Source: Pedobacter paludis (GTDB lineage Bacteria; Bacteroidota; Bacteroidia; Sphingobacteriales; Sphingobacteriaceae). From it: DNA of 64,000 bases. Each line of letters opens with the position of its first letter. Within the stretch, counting starts at the first letter, position 1. The DNA lies in NCBI RefSeq assembly GCF_003173575.1, contig NZ_QGNY01000004.1:1-64000 (forward strand), in the 5' to 3' direction. Shown here piece by piece: positions 49,278 through 59,267 of the stretch. The position numbers and the translations under genes are program-made. The notes under the pieces are model-generated. The model had not been told where the DNA came from, made no database searches, and saw only the letters and a list, made by a program, of their open reading frames with translations.

Positions 49278-51698
49278 TTATTCATATTTAAGGGCGTTTA
49301 CAGGATCGCTTACGGCTGCCTTTCTTGCCTGAAGGCTAACAGTTAAAACCGCAACTGCCACTGATATTATAGTAGCGACTATAAAGGGTAAAACTGGCAT
49401 TTCTATTCGGTAAGCAAAGCCGTCGAGCCATTTTTTTACAATAATGTAAGCAATTGGCCAGCTGATTAAATTTGCCACCATCACAAGAATCAAAAACGAT
49501 TTGTTTAGCATATTTACAATCTGAATGTTCGATGCACCAAGAACTTTCCTAACTGCAATTTCTTTGGTTCTGCGTTTTGCAACAAAAGTAGAAAGTGCGA
49601 ATAATCCTAAAAGGGATAGTGAAACAGAGATTACGCTGAACAAAATTATCATGTTTACAAATCTTTTGTGCTCTAGCAAAATTTGAGAAAATGCATCATC
49701 AAGGGATTCGTATTGCATCGGAAAATCGGGATACAGGCTTTTCCATTCCGTTTCTATATTTTTCAATATCCCGTTGTAATTATCCGTGTCGAATCTGATC
49801 AATAGGTTGTTGGTATTCGCACTGCCACCCAAATTGCTAACCTTATAAACTGTTGGCAATACAGTTTTATCGAAACCTTCGTTATGGTAATTTTTAATAA
49901 TACCTACAATTTGAAAGGAGATTATTTTATTATCATACGACTTAAAGCCATAAGATTGTCCGACCAAATTCTTACCCAGCAAATTTGCTGCAGCTTCATT
50001 TAATACTACCGAGTTTACAGTATCCTGCTTGTATTCTTTTGAAAATAACCTTCCTGATAATACCTTTACCCCCAATGTCTGTAAGGCATCCATTGTAACA
50101 CTTACCCTATTCAATTCAATATCGTTTCCTTTAAAGGTAATTTTAGTACTGGTATTAAAGGCATTTCCCATTACCTGTGTAGTTGTCGAAACATATTTCA
50201 CACCTGGGATTTGTTTTATTCTCTTTACAAAATTTTCTTCATAACCAGTTTTAAGATTAATTACCTTATCACGTTCAAATCCCAAATCTTTATTATTCAT
50301 ATATCGGGATTGCATTTCCATAACTCCAATAGCAATAATAAATGTTACAGAAATAACAAATTGGAAAACCACCAATACATTTCTTAAGGCAATACCTTTT
50401 AAACCATTTTCGTAATTCCCTTTTAAAACCGATATAGGATTATAACCCGATAAAACCCAGGCAGGATAAAAACCCGCTAAGAGTGTTATCAACACAAACA
50501 CTAAAAGTAGTTCAGAAAATATGGTTAAGAGTTGCTCGCTTTGCCAGAAACTTAATTTAACATCAAATTGATGATTGAACGCAGGTATTAGCATTTCTAC
50601 TAAAATGATACTTAAAAATAATGCAATAACACCTTGTGCTGCCGATTCTAACAAAAACTGTGTTAACAACTGTTTTTTATAGGAACCTAAAACTTTCTTT
50701 ACGCCAACTTCTTTAGCACGTTGTACCGATTGCGCAGTAGATAAATTAACAAAATTGATGATGGATACCAAGAGCAAGAAAACTGAAATACCAATAACAG
50801 GTTTTATTTTCTCGATCCAGTTTGTTGCAAAAGGAGGATTTAAATGGACACTTTTTAAGGTTATTGCCTTTAAACCAGGCATTTTTCCATCTGCGTAAAC
50901 TTCTTTAAAGTTGAGTTTTTGCTCAGAAAATGATTTCTTTTTAAAATCTACATAAACCTTTTGTAAATTTTTATTGAGTAGAGTTGTATCAAGTAAACTT
51001 TCTGATTTTGCATAAATTTCGCCATAATGAGAGTTTCCAGGATCTGTTGGGTCATGATCTTGATCGCCAGTGTGGCTAATTGCATTAAAAACCACACTTT
51101 CGGGTGTATTTACATCTTCTACAACTCCAGTAATTTTTAAGGGTATGCCTTTGTCGCCTAGCCATCTAACCAGTCTAAACGCTTTTCCAATAACATCGGT
51201 TGTATGGTAAAGTTTTGTTGCTAAACTTTGCTTTAATACTACCGAATTGGGTTCTTTAAGTGCAATTTCTGAATTGCCTTTTATAAACTTATACGGAAAA
51301 ACGTGGAAGAATGCAGAATCAGCATCTTTGATAGACTTTATAAGTACGGGTTCATTTTTATTTATTTTAACAGAAAAACCATTCCCCCATTCTTTATCAA
51401 TCTTGGTAATTGCCTTAAACTGTGGCACATTAGATTTTATAATACCGGCTACCCTGGAGTTACTCAAATCCTGCCAATATTCTTTATTATCAGGAGTAAA
51501 AAAGCTGTGCCTTTCTCTAATTTGATAAACATTTTTCAAATCCTGCGACCAAGTATCATAGCTTTCTTCGTGATTGATGTATAAAAGCATTAATACAAAA
51601 GCTGTTAACCCAAGCGCTAATCCACCAATATTAATTATAGCATAAACTTTATTTTTCAATAAGTTTCGCAGTGCAATTTTAAGGTTTAGTTTGAACAT
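49278..51698 (-). CDS. Double-length MacB/FtsX-type ABC permease 1
   Basis: 806 residues. An N-terminal membrane span (about 20-42, VYAIINIGGLALGLTAFVLMLLY) is followed by a MacB-like periplasmic core and an FtsX domain with three spans (about 285-430, SIINFVNLSTAQSVQRAKEVGVKKVLGS being the usual coupling-loop motif). A second periplasmic core and second FtsX domain end with SLLGLFALSTFVAKRRTKEIAVRKVLGAS and the final DPVNALKYE. The protein begins MFKLNLKIALRNLLKNK, identical in plan to the two sister permeases. It works with a LolD-type ATPase and the HlyD adaptor to export something from the periplasm or membrane. Confidence 0.9.
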   Translation of the reverse strand: MFKLNLKIALRNLLKNKVYAIINIGGLALGLTAFVLMLLYINHEESYDTWSQDLKNVYQIRERHSFFTPDNKEYWQDLSNSRVAGIIKSNVPQFKAITKIDKEWGNGFSVKINKNEPVLIKSIKDADSAFFHVFPYKFIKGNSEIALKEPNSVVLKQSLATKLYHTTDVIGKAFRLVRWLGDKGIPLKITGVVEDVNTPESVVFNAISHTGDQDHDPTDPGNSHYGEIYAKSESLLDTTLLNKNLQKVYVDFKKKSFSEQKLNFKEVYADGKMPGLKAITLKSVHLNPPFATNWIEKIKPVIGISVFLLLVSIINFVNLSTAQSVQRAKEVGVKKVLGSYKKQLLTQFLLESAAQGVIALFLSIILVEMLIPAFNHQFDVKLSFWQSEQLLTIFSELLLVFVLITLLAGFYPAWVLSGYNPISVLKGNYENGLKGIALRNVLVVFQFVISVTFIIAIGVMEMQSRYMNNKDLGFERDKVINLKTGYEENFVKRIKQIPGVKYVSTTTQVMGNAFNTSTKITFKGNDIELNRVSVTMDALQTLGVKVLSGRLFSKEYKQDTVNSVVLNEAAANLLGKNLVGQSYGFKSYDNKIISFQIVGIIKNYHNEGFDKTVLPTVYKVSNLGGSANTNNLLIRFDTDNYNGILKNIETEWKSLYPDFPMQYESLDDAFSQILLEHKRFVNMIILFSVISVSLSLLGLFALSTFVAKRRTKEIAVRKVLGASNIQIVNMLNKSFLILVMVANLISWPIAYIIVKKWLDGFAYRIEMPVLPFIVATIISVAVAVLTVSLQARKAAVSDPVNALKYE

Positions 51699-51720
51699 AA
51701 GGTGTAAGGTTTAGGGTTTG

Positions 51721-51737
51721 GGCGTATAAAATACGCC
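51721..51737. repeat. Short perfect dyad GGCGTAT-AAA-ATACGCC
   Basis: Perfect 7-bp arms with a 3-base loop lie between permeases 1 and 2. On the plus strand they are followed by TTTTA; on the minus strand, the direction of the genes, no T run follows, so it is unlikely to stop transcription of the cluster. Confidence 0.4.
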
Positions 51738-51751
51738 TTTTACTTAATCCA

Positions 51752-54130
51752 TTATTCGTATTTTAGGGCATCAACAGGATTTGCCTTTGCGGTTTTATAA
51801 GCTTGGAAACTAACGGTAATTAAAGCCATAGATAATGTTCCCAACGCAGCAACAGGAATTATCCACCAACTTATCTCTGTATGAAATTCGAAGTTGTTTA
51901 GCCATTTGCCCATGGCAAAATAACTTATAGGCACAGCGATGATGATTGCGATAATAATCATTTTAATAAATGAAAATGAAAGCAATTGCATCAAATTCGC
52001 TACCGATGCGCCAAGTACTTTCCGAACGCCAAATTCTTTTGTTCTTTGTTCGGCACTATAGGCAACAAGACCAAATAAACCCAAACACGACACGAAAATC
52101 GCCAGTCCACCGAAGAGGTTGGAAAGGATGCCCAGTGTTTTTTCTGATTTATATTTCTCCTGATATAGTGAGTTTATAAATGTAATTTCGGTTGGATATG
52201 CAGGATTAAAAGCTTTTGTAATCCTCGTAATGGTTTCGATATTGCTTTGTAAATTATTCGAATTATTAAGGCGCATGGTAATTGTACCCGTTTGTTTCTG
52301 ATTTAAAAATACAACTTGTGGGTTGTTCGATTTATATGGTGAATCCCAAACGTAATCATCAAATACACCGATAATGTAAGCGTTATCGCCAAATATTGTT
52401 ACCTTTTTTCCAATCGGATTTTTATAGCCAAAAACTTTTACGGCCGAGGCACTCACCATAACCGCACTCGTATCGGAAGCGAAGGTTTTTGAAAAATCTC
52501 TTCCCTGTAATAATTTAATGCCATTGGTTTTGATAAAATCGTAAGAAGTGGCCACCTGATTAAACATCACGGTATTTTCTGGCTTCGTCATTCCATCCCA
52601 CTTCATATCCATAAAATTGCGGCCGTGATGAGAAAGGCTAACTGATGATTGATACATGGAGGCAACAGCACCCGATTTTAGCATTTCAGTTTTGAATAAT
52701 TCGAACTTGGTTTTTAATTCGCCATCCTGCGGAATTTCTACCAAAGTATTTACATCAAAGCCAACCGGTTTATTTTTAATGTACTGTATTTGGCGATAGA
52801 TAACCAAAGTGGAGATGATGAGGATTATAGCAAAACAAAACTGACCGATAACCAAAACTTGCCTCAAGCTAACAGTTAAAATTCCCCTTGATTTAATTTT
52901 TCTTTTTAATGTTTGTATCGGGTTAAAAGATGATAAATAGAATGCAGGGTAGCTGCCAGCAATTAAACCTGTGGAAACAACAATTCCCAAAATACCAATC
53001 CAGCTTGCGGCATTGAAATACGAAATGCCTAAATTGATGCTTAAAAGTCCGTTAAATGCAGGGAGGCAGATTTCGAGTAAGGCAATTGCCAGTACAACTG
53101 CAACCAATGTGAGCACCATCGACTCCGTTAAAAACTGAAAAATTAGTGAAGTCCGGTTTGCACCTATTGTTTTCTTAATGCCAACTTCTTTGGCTCGTTT
53201 CTCTGATTTGGCTGTGGCCATATTCATGAAGTTAATGCAGGCGATTAACAATATTCCAAAGGCCAAACCCATAAAAAGCCAGATTTGTTCAATGTTTCCT
53301 CCCACGGGCTGTCCATTCTCAAACTTGCCGAACAGGTGTAGCTTGCTGGCTTGATATAGAAAATGTGGCTGAGATTGTGGGGTTTGTGGCGTATTTGCCT
53401 TTACCAAAGCCTCTACCTTACGGTTCACCAAATCAATGTTGGCATCAGGATTCAGCATAACCATGGTTACAAAACTGTAATTATTCCAGTTTAAATCTTT
53501 AACACTCGGGTCAAGAATTTCGTAAAACGACCATGGCATTAAAAAATCGAATCGGTTAGAACTATTTTCAGGCAAATCTTTAATTACTCCTGTAATGGTA
53601 AGATTCTCTTTATCCTGATAACGAACTGATTTGTTCAGCACATCAGCCGTTCCAAATAAGGTTTTTGCTGTGCTTTCTGTTAAAACAACCGAAAGTGGGT
53701 TGCTTAGTGCTGTTTTAGCATCGCCCGAAATAAACTCATAATCATACATCTTCAGTATATTAGGCTCCGCAAACTTCGAATCTTTTTTAAAGCTGTTTTG
53801 TCCGTTGGCGATTAAGCTTTTTTTGCCGTAATCCATACGGGCAACGTATTTAACCTCTGGTAAATTTTGTTTCAAAAGCGGGCCCAGAGCAGTTGTAGTG
53901 CCGTTAAACGTGCCGGCAATTTTATTTCCCTCGCCAGGAACATTCGTCATGGCTGTATAAACATTCTTCCAATTTTTAGCCTGTTTATCAAAATTCCATT
54001 CGTATGATACATATAACAACAACATCAAACAGGCGGAAAGGCCAATAGCCAAACCAATTACGTTGATAAAAGAAGAAGTTTTATTCTTCCAAAGGTTTCG
54101 CAAGGCGATTTTTAAGTTTAATTTGAACAT
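51752..54130 (-). CDS. Double-length MacB/FtsX-type ABC permease 2
   Basis: 792 residues with the same layout as permeases 1 and 3: MFKLNLKIALRNLWKNK start, first span (VIGLAIGLSACLMLLLYV), first MacB core, three spans with CINFMNMATAKSEKRAKEVGIKKTIGANR (about 290-320), second core, and a second FtsX domain (SCLGLFGLVAYSAEQRTKEFGVRKVLGAS) with the shared ending NPVDALKYE. It arose by tandem duplication with its neighbours. No substrate is evident. Confidence 0.9.
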   Translation of the reverse strand: MFKLNLKIALRNLWKNKTSSFINVIGLAIGLSACLMLLLYVSYEWNFDKQAKNWKNVYTAMTNVPGEGNKIAGTFNGTTTALGPLLKQNLPEVKYVARMDYGKKSLIANGQNSFKKDSKFAEPNILKMYDYEFISGDAKTALSNPLSVVLTESTAKTLFGTADVLNKSVRYQDKENLTITGVIKDLPENSSNRFDFLMPWSFYEILDPSVKDLNWNNYSFVTMVMLNPDANIDLVNRKVEALVKANTPQTPQSQPHFLYQASKLHLFGKFENGQPVGGNIEQIWLFMGLAFGILLIACINFMNMATAKSEKRAKEVGIKKTIGANRTSLIFQFLTESMVLTLVAVVLAIALLEICLPAFNGLLSINLGISYFNAASWIGILGIVVSTGLIAGSYPAFYLSSFNPIQTLKRKIKSRGILTVSLRQVLVIGQFCFAIILIISTLVIYRQIQYIKNKPVGFDVNTLVEIPQDGELKTKFELFKTEMLKSGAVASMYQSSVSLSHHGRNFMDMKWDGMTKPENTVMFNQVATSYDFIKTNGIKLLQGRDFSKTFASDTSAVMVSASAVKVFGYKNPIGKKVTIFGDNAYIIGVFDDYVWDSPYKSNNPQVVFLNQKQTGTITMRLNNSNNLQSNIETITRITKAFNPAYPTEITFINSLYQEKYKSEKTLGILSNLFGGLAIFVSCLGLFGLVAYSAEQRTKEFGVRKVLGASVANLMQLLSFSFIKMIIIAIIIAVPISYFAMGKWLNNFEFHTEISWWIIPVAALGTLSMALITVSFQAYKTAKANPVDALKYE

Positions 54131-54151
54131 TGTCAGAGTTTTACGTGGTAA

Positions 54152-54189
54152 GTTCTAAGTTGTAAGTCTTTATACTTATAATTTAGAAC
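54152..54189. repeat. Imperfect dyad GTTCTAAGT... / ...TTTAGAAC
   Basis: GTTCTAA...TAAGT and ACTTATAATTTAGAAC pair as an imperfect hairpin in the 78-bp gap between permeases 3 and 2. It lacks a T-tail and resembles the other dispersed palindromes. Confidence 0.4.
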
Positions 54190-54208
54190 GTATAACTTTT
54201 TACTTTTT

Positions 54209-56578
54209 CTATTCGTATTTCAAAGCATCAACAGGGTTAGCTTTTGCTACTTTTACCGATTGTATGCTGACTGTTAAAATGGCAATCAAAACTGATAAGC
54301 TAATGGCAATAATAAAAGGCAAAGCAGAAATCGAAATGCGGTATTCAAACGCAGAAAGCCATCTATTAATGATTATATAAGCTAATGGAAATGCGATTAC
54401 ATTGGCAATTGCTACCAGCTTGATAAAATCCTTATTTAATAGTGTAAGAATATTTGCCGTGCTTGCGCCTAAAACTTTTCGAATGCTGATTTCTTTTTTG
54501 CGCTGTTCTGCCATAAAGAGCGCTAATCCTAATAATCCTAAGCAGGAAATAAATATTGCAAAACCACCAAACCAGTTGGATAGCGTACCTAAAAGCTTTT
54601 CATTCTGGAATTTTCCTTCAAAAGCCTCATCTACAAATTTTCGGTTTACGGGATAATCTGGTTCAATCTGCCTAACTAAATTATCTATTGTTTCGAGCGA
54701 TGAACTTATATTTTGATTGGGGTTCAAGCGAGCAATGATAACTTGTACATCATCCATATAACTTGGGTAAAAAATCATCGGAGCTACCTTTTGGTAAGCA
54801 CTCTCTACAACAAAATCTTTTACTACACCAATATTTGTTTTTTCAACACCCCAATATCCAATTTTAGCACCAATAGGATTTTTAAGATTCATCATCTTAA
54901 CAGCAGCCTCATTTAACATAATGCTGTTGCTGTCTTTTTTGGTTATTGTTGAAAGTTCTCTCCCAGCAACTAGCTCAGTACCAATGGTCTTGATAAAATC
55001 GCTTCCAATCCCTCTATTATTGAATAAAATAGATTCTCCCGCTGGCTTTCCTTGCCAATGTACATCTGTTGTATTATTTCCGCTTTCAGTAATGTCTTTA
55101 CTGAAAAAAGTTACTCCAGTAACAGCGCCAGAATTTATCATCTGAGTTTTCAATAAATCAAGCTTGCTGTTATTGCCCATTTTACCTTGAACCGCAATTT
55201 GAACAAGATTCGATTTATTATAACCAATGGGCTTATTTTTAACGTATCTTAATTGCTGATAAATTACTGAAGTACAAACAATTAAACACGCTGCAAAGAC
55301 AAATTGGACAACGACTAAAACTTTTCTGATCGAAACCGATGCATCAGATTTTATCTTCAATCCTTTTAATACTTTTATCGGTTCGAAAGATGATAGATAT
55401 AACGCTGGGTAACTTCCTGCCATGAAACCTGTAAATATCATTAGCATTAAAAGTGTTCCCCAAAAACTGATGCTTTTATAATCGATCTGTAAACCTATGT
55501 TTAGCAAGTTGTTGAAATAAGGTAAGCTAACTTCAACCAAAATAAAAGCTATAATGGTAGAAATTAAGGTGATAAATACCGATTCAAGCAAGAATTGGCC
55601 TATCAAAGATTTACGGCTAGAACCTATTGCCTTGCGTATACCTACTTCCTTAGATCGTCGTTCGGAGCGTGCCGTAGACAAATTCATAAAATTTACACAG
55701 GCGATTAAAAGGATACAAAAAGCAAGTAGTAAAAATATTTTAAGTTGTTCAATTTTTCCACCTACCGATTTTCCATTTTGGAAATCATCGTATAAATGCC
55801 ATTTCGTTAATGGAAACAACAACGCCTCTGCTGTATTGCCTTGTTGGTTGCGCTTGTAAATGCCTTTCATATCGGCATTTGCTTCAGCTAAAAACTTATT
55901 ATCTTTAAGCTGTACAACGGTAAGGCACATATTATTTCCCCAATTTGGTTCGCGGGCCCACGGTTCTCGCTTAATAAAAAGTGACCATGGCGCCAAACAT
56001 TCAAAGGTGATGCTGCTATTTACGGGCACATCCTCAATTACGGCTTCTACTTTTAATACCTCCTGGTTTTCTAGCTTTATGGTTTTATTTATCGGGTCTT
56101 CGTTTCCAAAGAGTTTTTCTGACAAAGATTTTGTTAGAATTATGGTATTTACATCTTTAAGTACCTGATCGGGATTTCCTTTAATAAATTTGTAATCGAA
56201 AATTTTTATAAAGTTGGGGTCTGCAAAATTTAGCCTCGAGCTTATTTTATTATTTCCTACAGAAATTAACTTCGAGCTTGTATAACTCGCATGTGATGCA
56301 TATTTAACACCAGGAATTTTGACAGCAATTTCGTTGGCCATAATATTCGGTGTCCATGCCCAACTGAAAATTTTACCGTTTGCTGGTGCATTTTGATAGA
56401 CCACGTAAGTTTTATCAGCATTGGTATATTGCTTATCATAACTCCACTCATATGCTATATACAAGAGCAATATCATACAACTGGCCAAGCCAATAGCCAA
56501 GCCTCCGATATTAATCAAGGAAAATCCTTTATTTTTCCAAAGGTTTCGCAAAGCGATTTTTAAGTTTAATTTGAACAT
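54209..56578 (-). CDS. Double-length MacB/FtsX-type ABC permease 3
   Basis: 789 residues from ATG 56578 (MFKLNLKIALRNLWKNKGFSL); the longer frame begins with TTG. It has a first span, MacB-like core, FtsX domain with CVNFMNLSTARSERRSKEVGIRKAIGSSR (about 290-320), second core, and second FtsX domain (SCLGLLGLALFMAEQRKKEISIRKVLGAS) ending NPVDALKYE. The gap of 240 bp to the ATPase upstream contains a hairpin at 56687-56714, the largest break in the cluster, and may hold a second promoter. Confidence 0.9.
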   Translation of the reverse strand: MFKLNLKIALRNLWKNKGFSLINIGGLAIGLASCMILLLYIAYEWSYDKQYTNADKTYVVYQNAPANGKIFSWAWTPNIMANEIAVKIPGVKYASHASYTSSKLISVGNNKISSRLNFADPNFIKIFDYKFIKGNPDQVLKDVNTIILTKSLSEKLFGNEDPINKTIKLENQEVLKVEAVIEDVPVNSSITFECLAPWSLFIKREPWAREPNWGNNMCLTVVQLKDNKFLAEANADMKGIYKRNQQGNTAEALLFPLTKWHLYDDFQNGKSVGGKIEQLKIFLLLAFCILLIACVNFMNLSTARSERRSKEVGIRKAIGSSRKSLIGQFLLESVFITLISTIIAFILVEVSLPYFNNLLNIGLQIDYKSISFWGTLLMLMIFTGFMAGSYPALYLSSFEPIKVLKGLKIKSDASVSIRKVLVVVQFVFAACLIVCTSVIYQQLRYVKNKPIGYNKSNLVQIAVQGKMGNNSKLDLLKTQMINSGAVTGVTFFSKDITESGNNTTDVHWQGKPAGESILFNNRGIGSDFIKTIGTELVAGRELSTITKKDSNSIMLNEAAVKMMNLKNPIGAKIGYWGVEKTNIGVVKDFVVESAYQKVAPMIFYPSYMDDVQVIIARLNPNQNISSSLETIDNLVRQIEPDYPVNRKFVDEAFEGKFQNEKLLGTLSNWFGGFAIFISCLGLLGLALFMAEQRKKEISIRKVLGASTANILTLLNKDFIKLVAIANVIAFPLAYIIINRWLSAFEYRISISALPFIIAISLSVLIAILTVSIQSVKVAKANPVDALKYE

Positions 56579-56686
56579 GTTGTAGTATAAGGTTGTTAAT
56601 AGCAAATATTAATATCAAGTTTTTTGTATCAGGTATCCAGATCTTACAAATCGCGTTAGTTTTTATGCTTTATTTAAGCGCCTTAA

Positions 56687-56714
56687 CCGAATCTTCCCAT
56701 CCGGAAAGATTCGG
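56687..56714. terminator. Hairpin CCGAATCTT / AAGATTCGG between ATPase and permease 3
   Basis: Perfect 9-bp arms at 56687-56695 and 56706-56714 with a 10-base loop. No long T run follows on either strand, so it is either an attenuating hairpin or a dispersed palindrome rather than a full terminator. Confidence 0.4.
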
Positions 56715-56818
56715 AGGCTTAACATTAAACTAAAATTATTCTTTGAGGTTGATGGATGGAAAGCAGAAAGGTTAGTGTATTTTAGCCTTATAACTAAACC
56801 TTTCCTCTTAAACCTTTC

Positions 56819-57517
56819 TTATATCAATTCCTCGTTTCTGCTTTTATTTATCTTTTCAGAAATCACATGACCATCTTTAAGGTTGATGATTCTGTTTGAA
56901 AAACTCGCGTCGTGGCTTGAGTGCGTAACCATTACGATTGTGGTTCCGGTTTCGTTCAACTCGCAGAGCAATTCCATAACTTCGTTGCCGTGAGAACTAT
57001 CCAGGTTACCTGTAGGCTCATCGGCTAAAACCAATTTCGGTTTGGTGACCAAAGCCCTTGCAACCGCAACCCGCTGTTGCTGTCCCCCAGAAAGTTGTTG
57101 CGGAAAGTGCCCACTACGGTTTACAATATTCATTCTTTCGATGATTTCGTTAACCAGTTTCTTGCGCTCGCCTGTTGGAACTTTATTGTAAATCAATGGT
57201 AATTCTATATTTTCGAAAACGGTTAACTCATCAATTAAGTTAAAATTCTGGAAAACAAATCCCATGTTTCTTTTACGGAAATTAGAACGTTCTCTGTCGT
57301 TTAAGGTTAAAAGTTCGGTATCAATAAACTTGTAACTTCCGCTTTCAGGCTTATCCAATAAACCCATTACGTTCAGCAAGGTAGATTTCCCACAGCCTGA
57401 TGGGCCCATGATGGAAACGAATTCGCCTTCTTTAACATAAAGATTAATTCCGTTTAGCGCAGTAGTTTCTACTTCTTCAGTTTTATAAACTTTTTCTAAG
57501 TTTTCTATTTTTATCAT
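56819..57517 (-). CDS. MacB/LolD-type ABC transporter ATPase (first of the cluster)
   Basis: 232 residues: Walker [10 protein letters not shown], signature [15 protein letters not shown], Walker [14 protein letters not shown]-loop VTHSSHDA. It sits between the 130-residue secreted protein (8 bp upstream) and permease 3. It belongs to the efflux-type FtsX-associated ATPases and probably energises one or more of the three permeases. Confidence 0.92.
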   Translation of the reverse strand: MIKIENLEKVYKTEEVETTALNGINLYVKEGEFVSIMGPSGCGKSTLLNVMGLLDKPESGSYKFIDTELLTLNDRERSNFRKRNMGFVFQNFNLIDELTVFENIELPLIYNKVPTGERKKLVNEIIERMNIVNRSGHFPQQLSGGQQQRVAVARALVTKPKLVLADEPTGNLDSSHGNEVMELLCELNETGTTIVMVTHSSHDASFSNRIINLKDGHVISEKINKSRNEELI

Positions 57518-57525
57518 GAAGCGAT

Positions 57526-57918
57526 TTATTTGATAGTAAGTTTAATATTATTCGTTTGTGCCTTTTTTAGTTCTACTTCAAAATGCTTTTCACCTAGTTT
57601 TTTATGGTAGATTTTAAATTTATAAACACCGGGTTGTAATGGTATCTCAGTAGTCTCGGTTTTCAATTCTATTTTAAATTTTGGCTTGCCATCCTGAACC
57701 AGTTCAATTTTCTCCAATTGAGATAAATCTCCAATTATCGTAAATTTCGCCTTAGCCATATTCACATCTGAATTCTTGGCCGTTTTACTGTAAATATTCA
57801 TTTCATAGCTCACACCATTTTTTGTATCCATCCAATTGGATTCTTTTTTAAAAATGCTTTGTGAATACGCTAAAAGCGAGAAACAAACTAAAGCTGTGGT
57901 TATTAAAAATTTATTCAT
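57526..57918 (-). CDS. Small secreted protein of the export cluster
   Basis: 130 residues with an N-terminal signal peptide (MNKFLITTALVCFSLLAYS, cut before QSIFKK). The mature part has a beta-rich look (SYEMNIYSKTAKNSDVNMAKAKFTIIGDLSQLEKIELVQDGKPKFKIEL), with a C-terminal strand set (GVYKFKIYHKKLGEKHFEVEL). I recognise no family. It is one base from the HlyD-like gene and 8 bp from the ATPase gene, so it is a true operon member, perhaps a periplasmic accessory or substrate. Confidence 0.65.
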   Translation of the reverse strand: MNKFLITTALVCFSLLAYSQSIFKKESNWMDTKNGVSYEMNIYSKTAKNSDVNMAKAKFTIIGDLSQLEKIELVQDGKPKFKIELKTETTEIPLQPGVYKFKIYHKKLGEKHFEVELKKAQTNNIKLTIK

Positions 57919-57919
57919 G

Positions 57920-59164
57920 TTATTTATTTATGTCTACTTGGTCGTATTGATTAAACTGGTCGTATGATGAGGTGATTACTTGATCGCCTTTTTGTAAACC
58001 ATCTAATATTTCGTAAAAAAGGTAATTTTTTCTTCCGATTTTAACGTTTTTCTTGATTGCTTTACCATTGTTTACCACAAATACCCACGAACCACCTGTA
58101 CTTTGGAAAAACTGACCTTGAGCAAGCAGTAGCGATTTACTGTTATCAGATAAGGTTAATTTTGTTTGAAGCGATAATCCACGACGTAAACCATCTGGAG
58201 CAAGGCCTTTGAAAACCATTTCAACCTGAAACTGACCAGCAGTAACCTCTGGAATAACTTTGCTAACGGTTAGATTATAAGTTTTTCCATTGAATTCGCA
58301 GGTTGAGGTTTGTCCTTCTTTTACGCGATTTATATAATATTCATCAACCCCAGCCTGCAATTTATAACCTTGCAAAACATCAATCTTTCCAATCATCTCA
58401 TTTGAATTATATGACTTGCCCGTAACCGGATCGTAAGAGGAAAGCTTCCCTGAAACTGGCGCCTTTATGGTCATGTTTTCGATATTTTTGCGAATCATTT
58501 CCAAGCTTTCGTTCATTTGGCTCATCGATTGGTCTATTTGAGCAAGTTGCATTTTTCTACTTTGATTTTCTTGCTTAATGGCCTGACGAACTATTTTCAA
58601 CTTTCCCTGATAATACTCGTAATCTTGACTGGATTTATTAAATTCTTGTTGAGTAATTACTTTTTTGGTAAATAGAGTGCTATCTAAACGATATTGTCTC
58701 GTTGCGGTACGCAGATTATTTTCTACATCCAAAACATCTTGATTTAAAATTCTCTGATTTTGTTCTAAATCCAATCTCGATTTGCGTAGTTGATTAATTT
58801 GCTCTGTGGCAGCAGTTTGTTGCGAAGTATAACCCAACATTGCGTTAGAGTTAGCAATCCTCAATAAAGGTGTTCCCTTTACCACAGAGGCACCGTTCTC
58901 GGTAAAAATTTCGGCAACAGTACCACCTTCTGATGAACTTACAATTACCGAGGTTAAAGGAACAACACTTGCATTTAGCAAAACTACATCTTCAAAATCG
59001 CCATACTCAACTTTACTGATCGTTAATTTTTCTGCATCGGCACTGTATGTTTTCTTTAAGGATAAAGTATAGCCATAAATTACAACTGCTACAAAAGCAA
59101 TTGCGCCGCCTATGATTATTAAGGTTTTGGTGCTAAATCTTTTCTTCTCTATCTTTTTGTCCAT
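57920..59164 (-). CDS. HlyD/RND-type periplasmic adaptor (membrane fusion protein)
   Basis: From ATG 59164 (MDKKIEKKRFSTKTLIIIGG) the protein has 414 residues: one membrane anchor (about 14-34), a lipoyl/barrel-hybrid region (VVPLTSVIVSSSEGGTVAEIFTENGASVVKGTPLLRI), a long coiled-coil hairpin (about 105-215), then MTIKAPVSGKLSSYDPVTGK and the beta-barrel domain. It links the inner-membrane permeases with an outer-membrane factor. An earlier frame start at 59233 is TTG, and an ATG at 59191 would overlap the sigma-54-like promoter. First gene of the export cluster. Confidence 0.9.
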   Translation of the reverse strand: MDKKIEKKRFSTKTLIIIGGAIAFVAVVIYGYTLSLKKTYSADAEKLTISKVEYGDFEDVVLLNASVVPLTSVIVSSSEGGTVAEIFTENGASVVKGTPLLRIANSNAMLGYTSQQTAATEQINQLRKSRLDLEQNQRILNQDVLDVENNLRTATRQYRLDSTLFTKKVITQQEFNKSSQDYEYYQGKLKIVRQAIKQENQSRKMQLAQIDQSMSQMNESLEMIRKNIENMTIKAPVSGKLSSYDPVTGKSYNSNEMIGKIDVLQGYKLQAGVDEYYINRVKEGQTSTCEFNGKTYNLTVSKVIPEVTAGQFQVEMVFKGLAPDGLRRGLSLQTKLTLSDNSKSLLLAQGQFFQSTGGSWVFVVNNGKAIKKNVKIGRKNYLFYEILDGLQKGDQVITSSYDQFNQYDQVDINK

Positions 59165-59195
59165 TGTTCGGTTGTACTGTTTGATTTCCATATTA

Positions 59196-59210
59196 ACCAA
59201 GCTTGTGCCA
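59196..59210 (-). promoter_or_regulatory. Sigma-54-like promoter of the export cluster
   Basis: On the minus strand TGGCACAAGCTTGGT aligns with the -24/-12 consensus TGGCAC-N5-TTGC: the -24 half is perfect and the -12 half has two changes (TGGT where TTGC is expected). It would start transcription about 20 bp before ATG 59164. The match is partial, so confidence is limited. Confidence 0.45.
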
Positions 59211-59267
59211 AAAGGAATTTTAATGATAAACAACTGATTATCAATATTATAAAATTTTTGTTAAATT

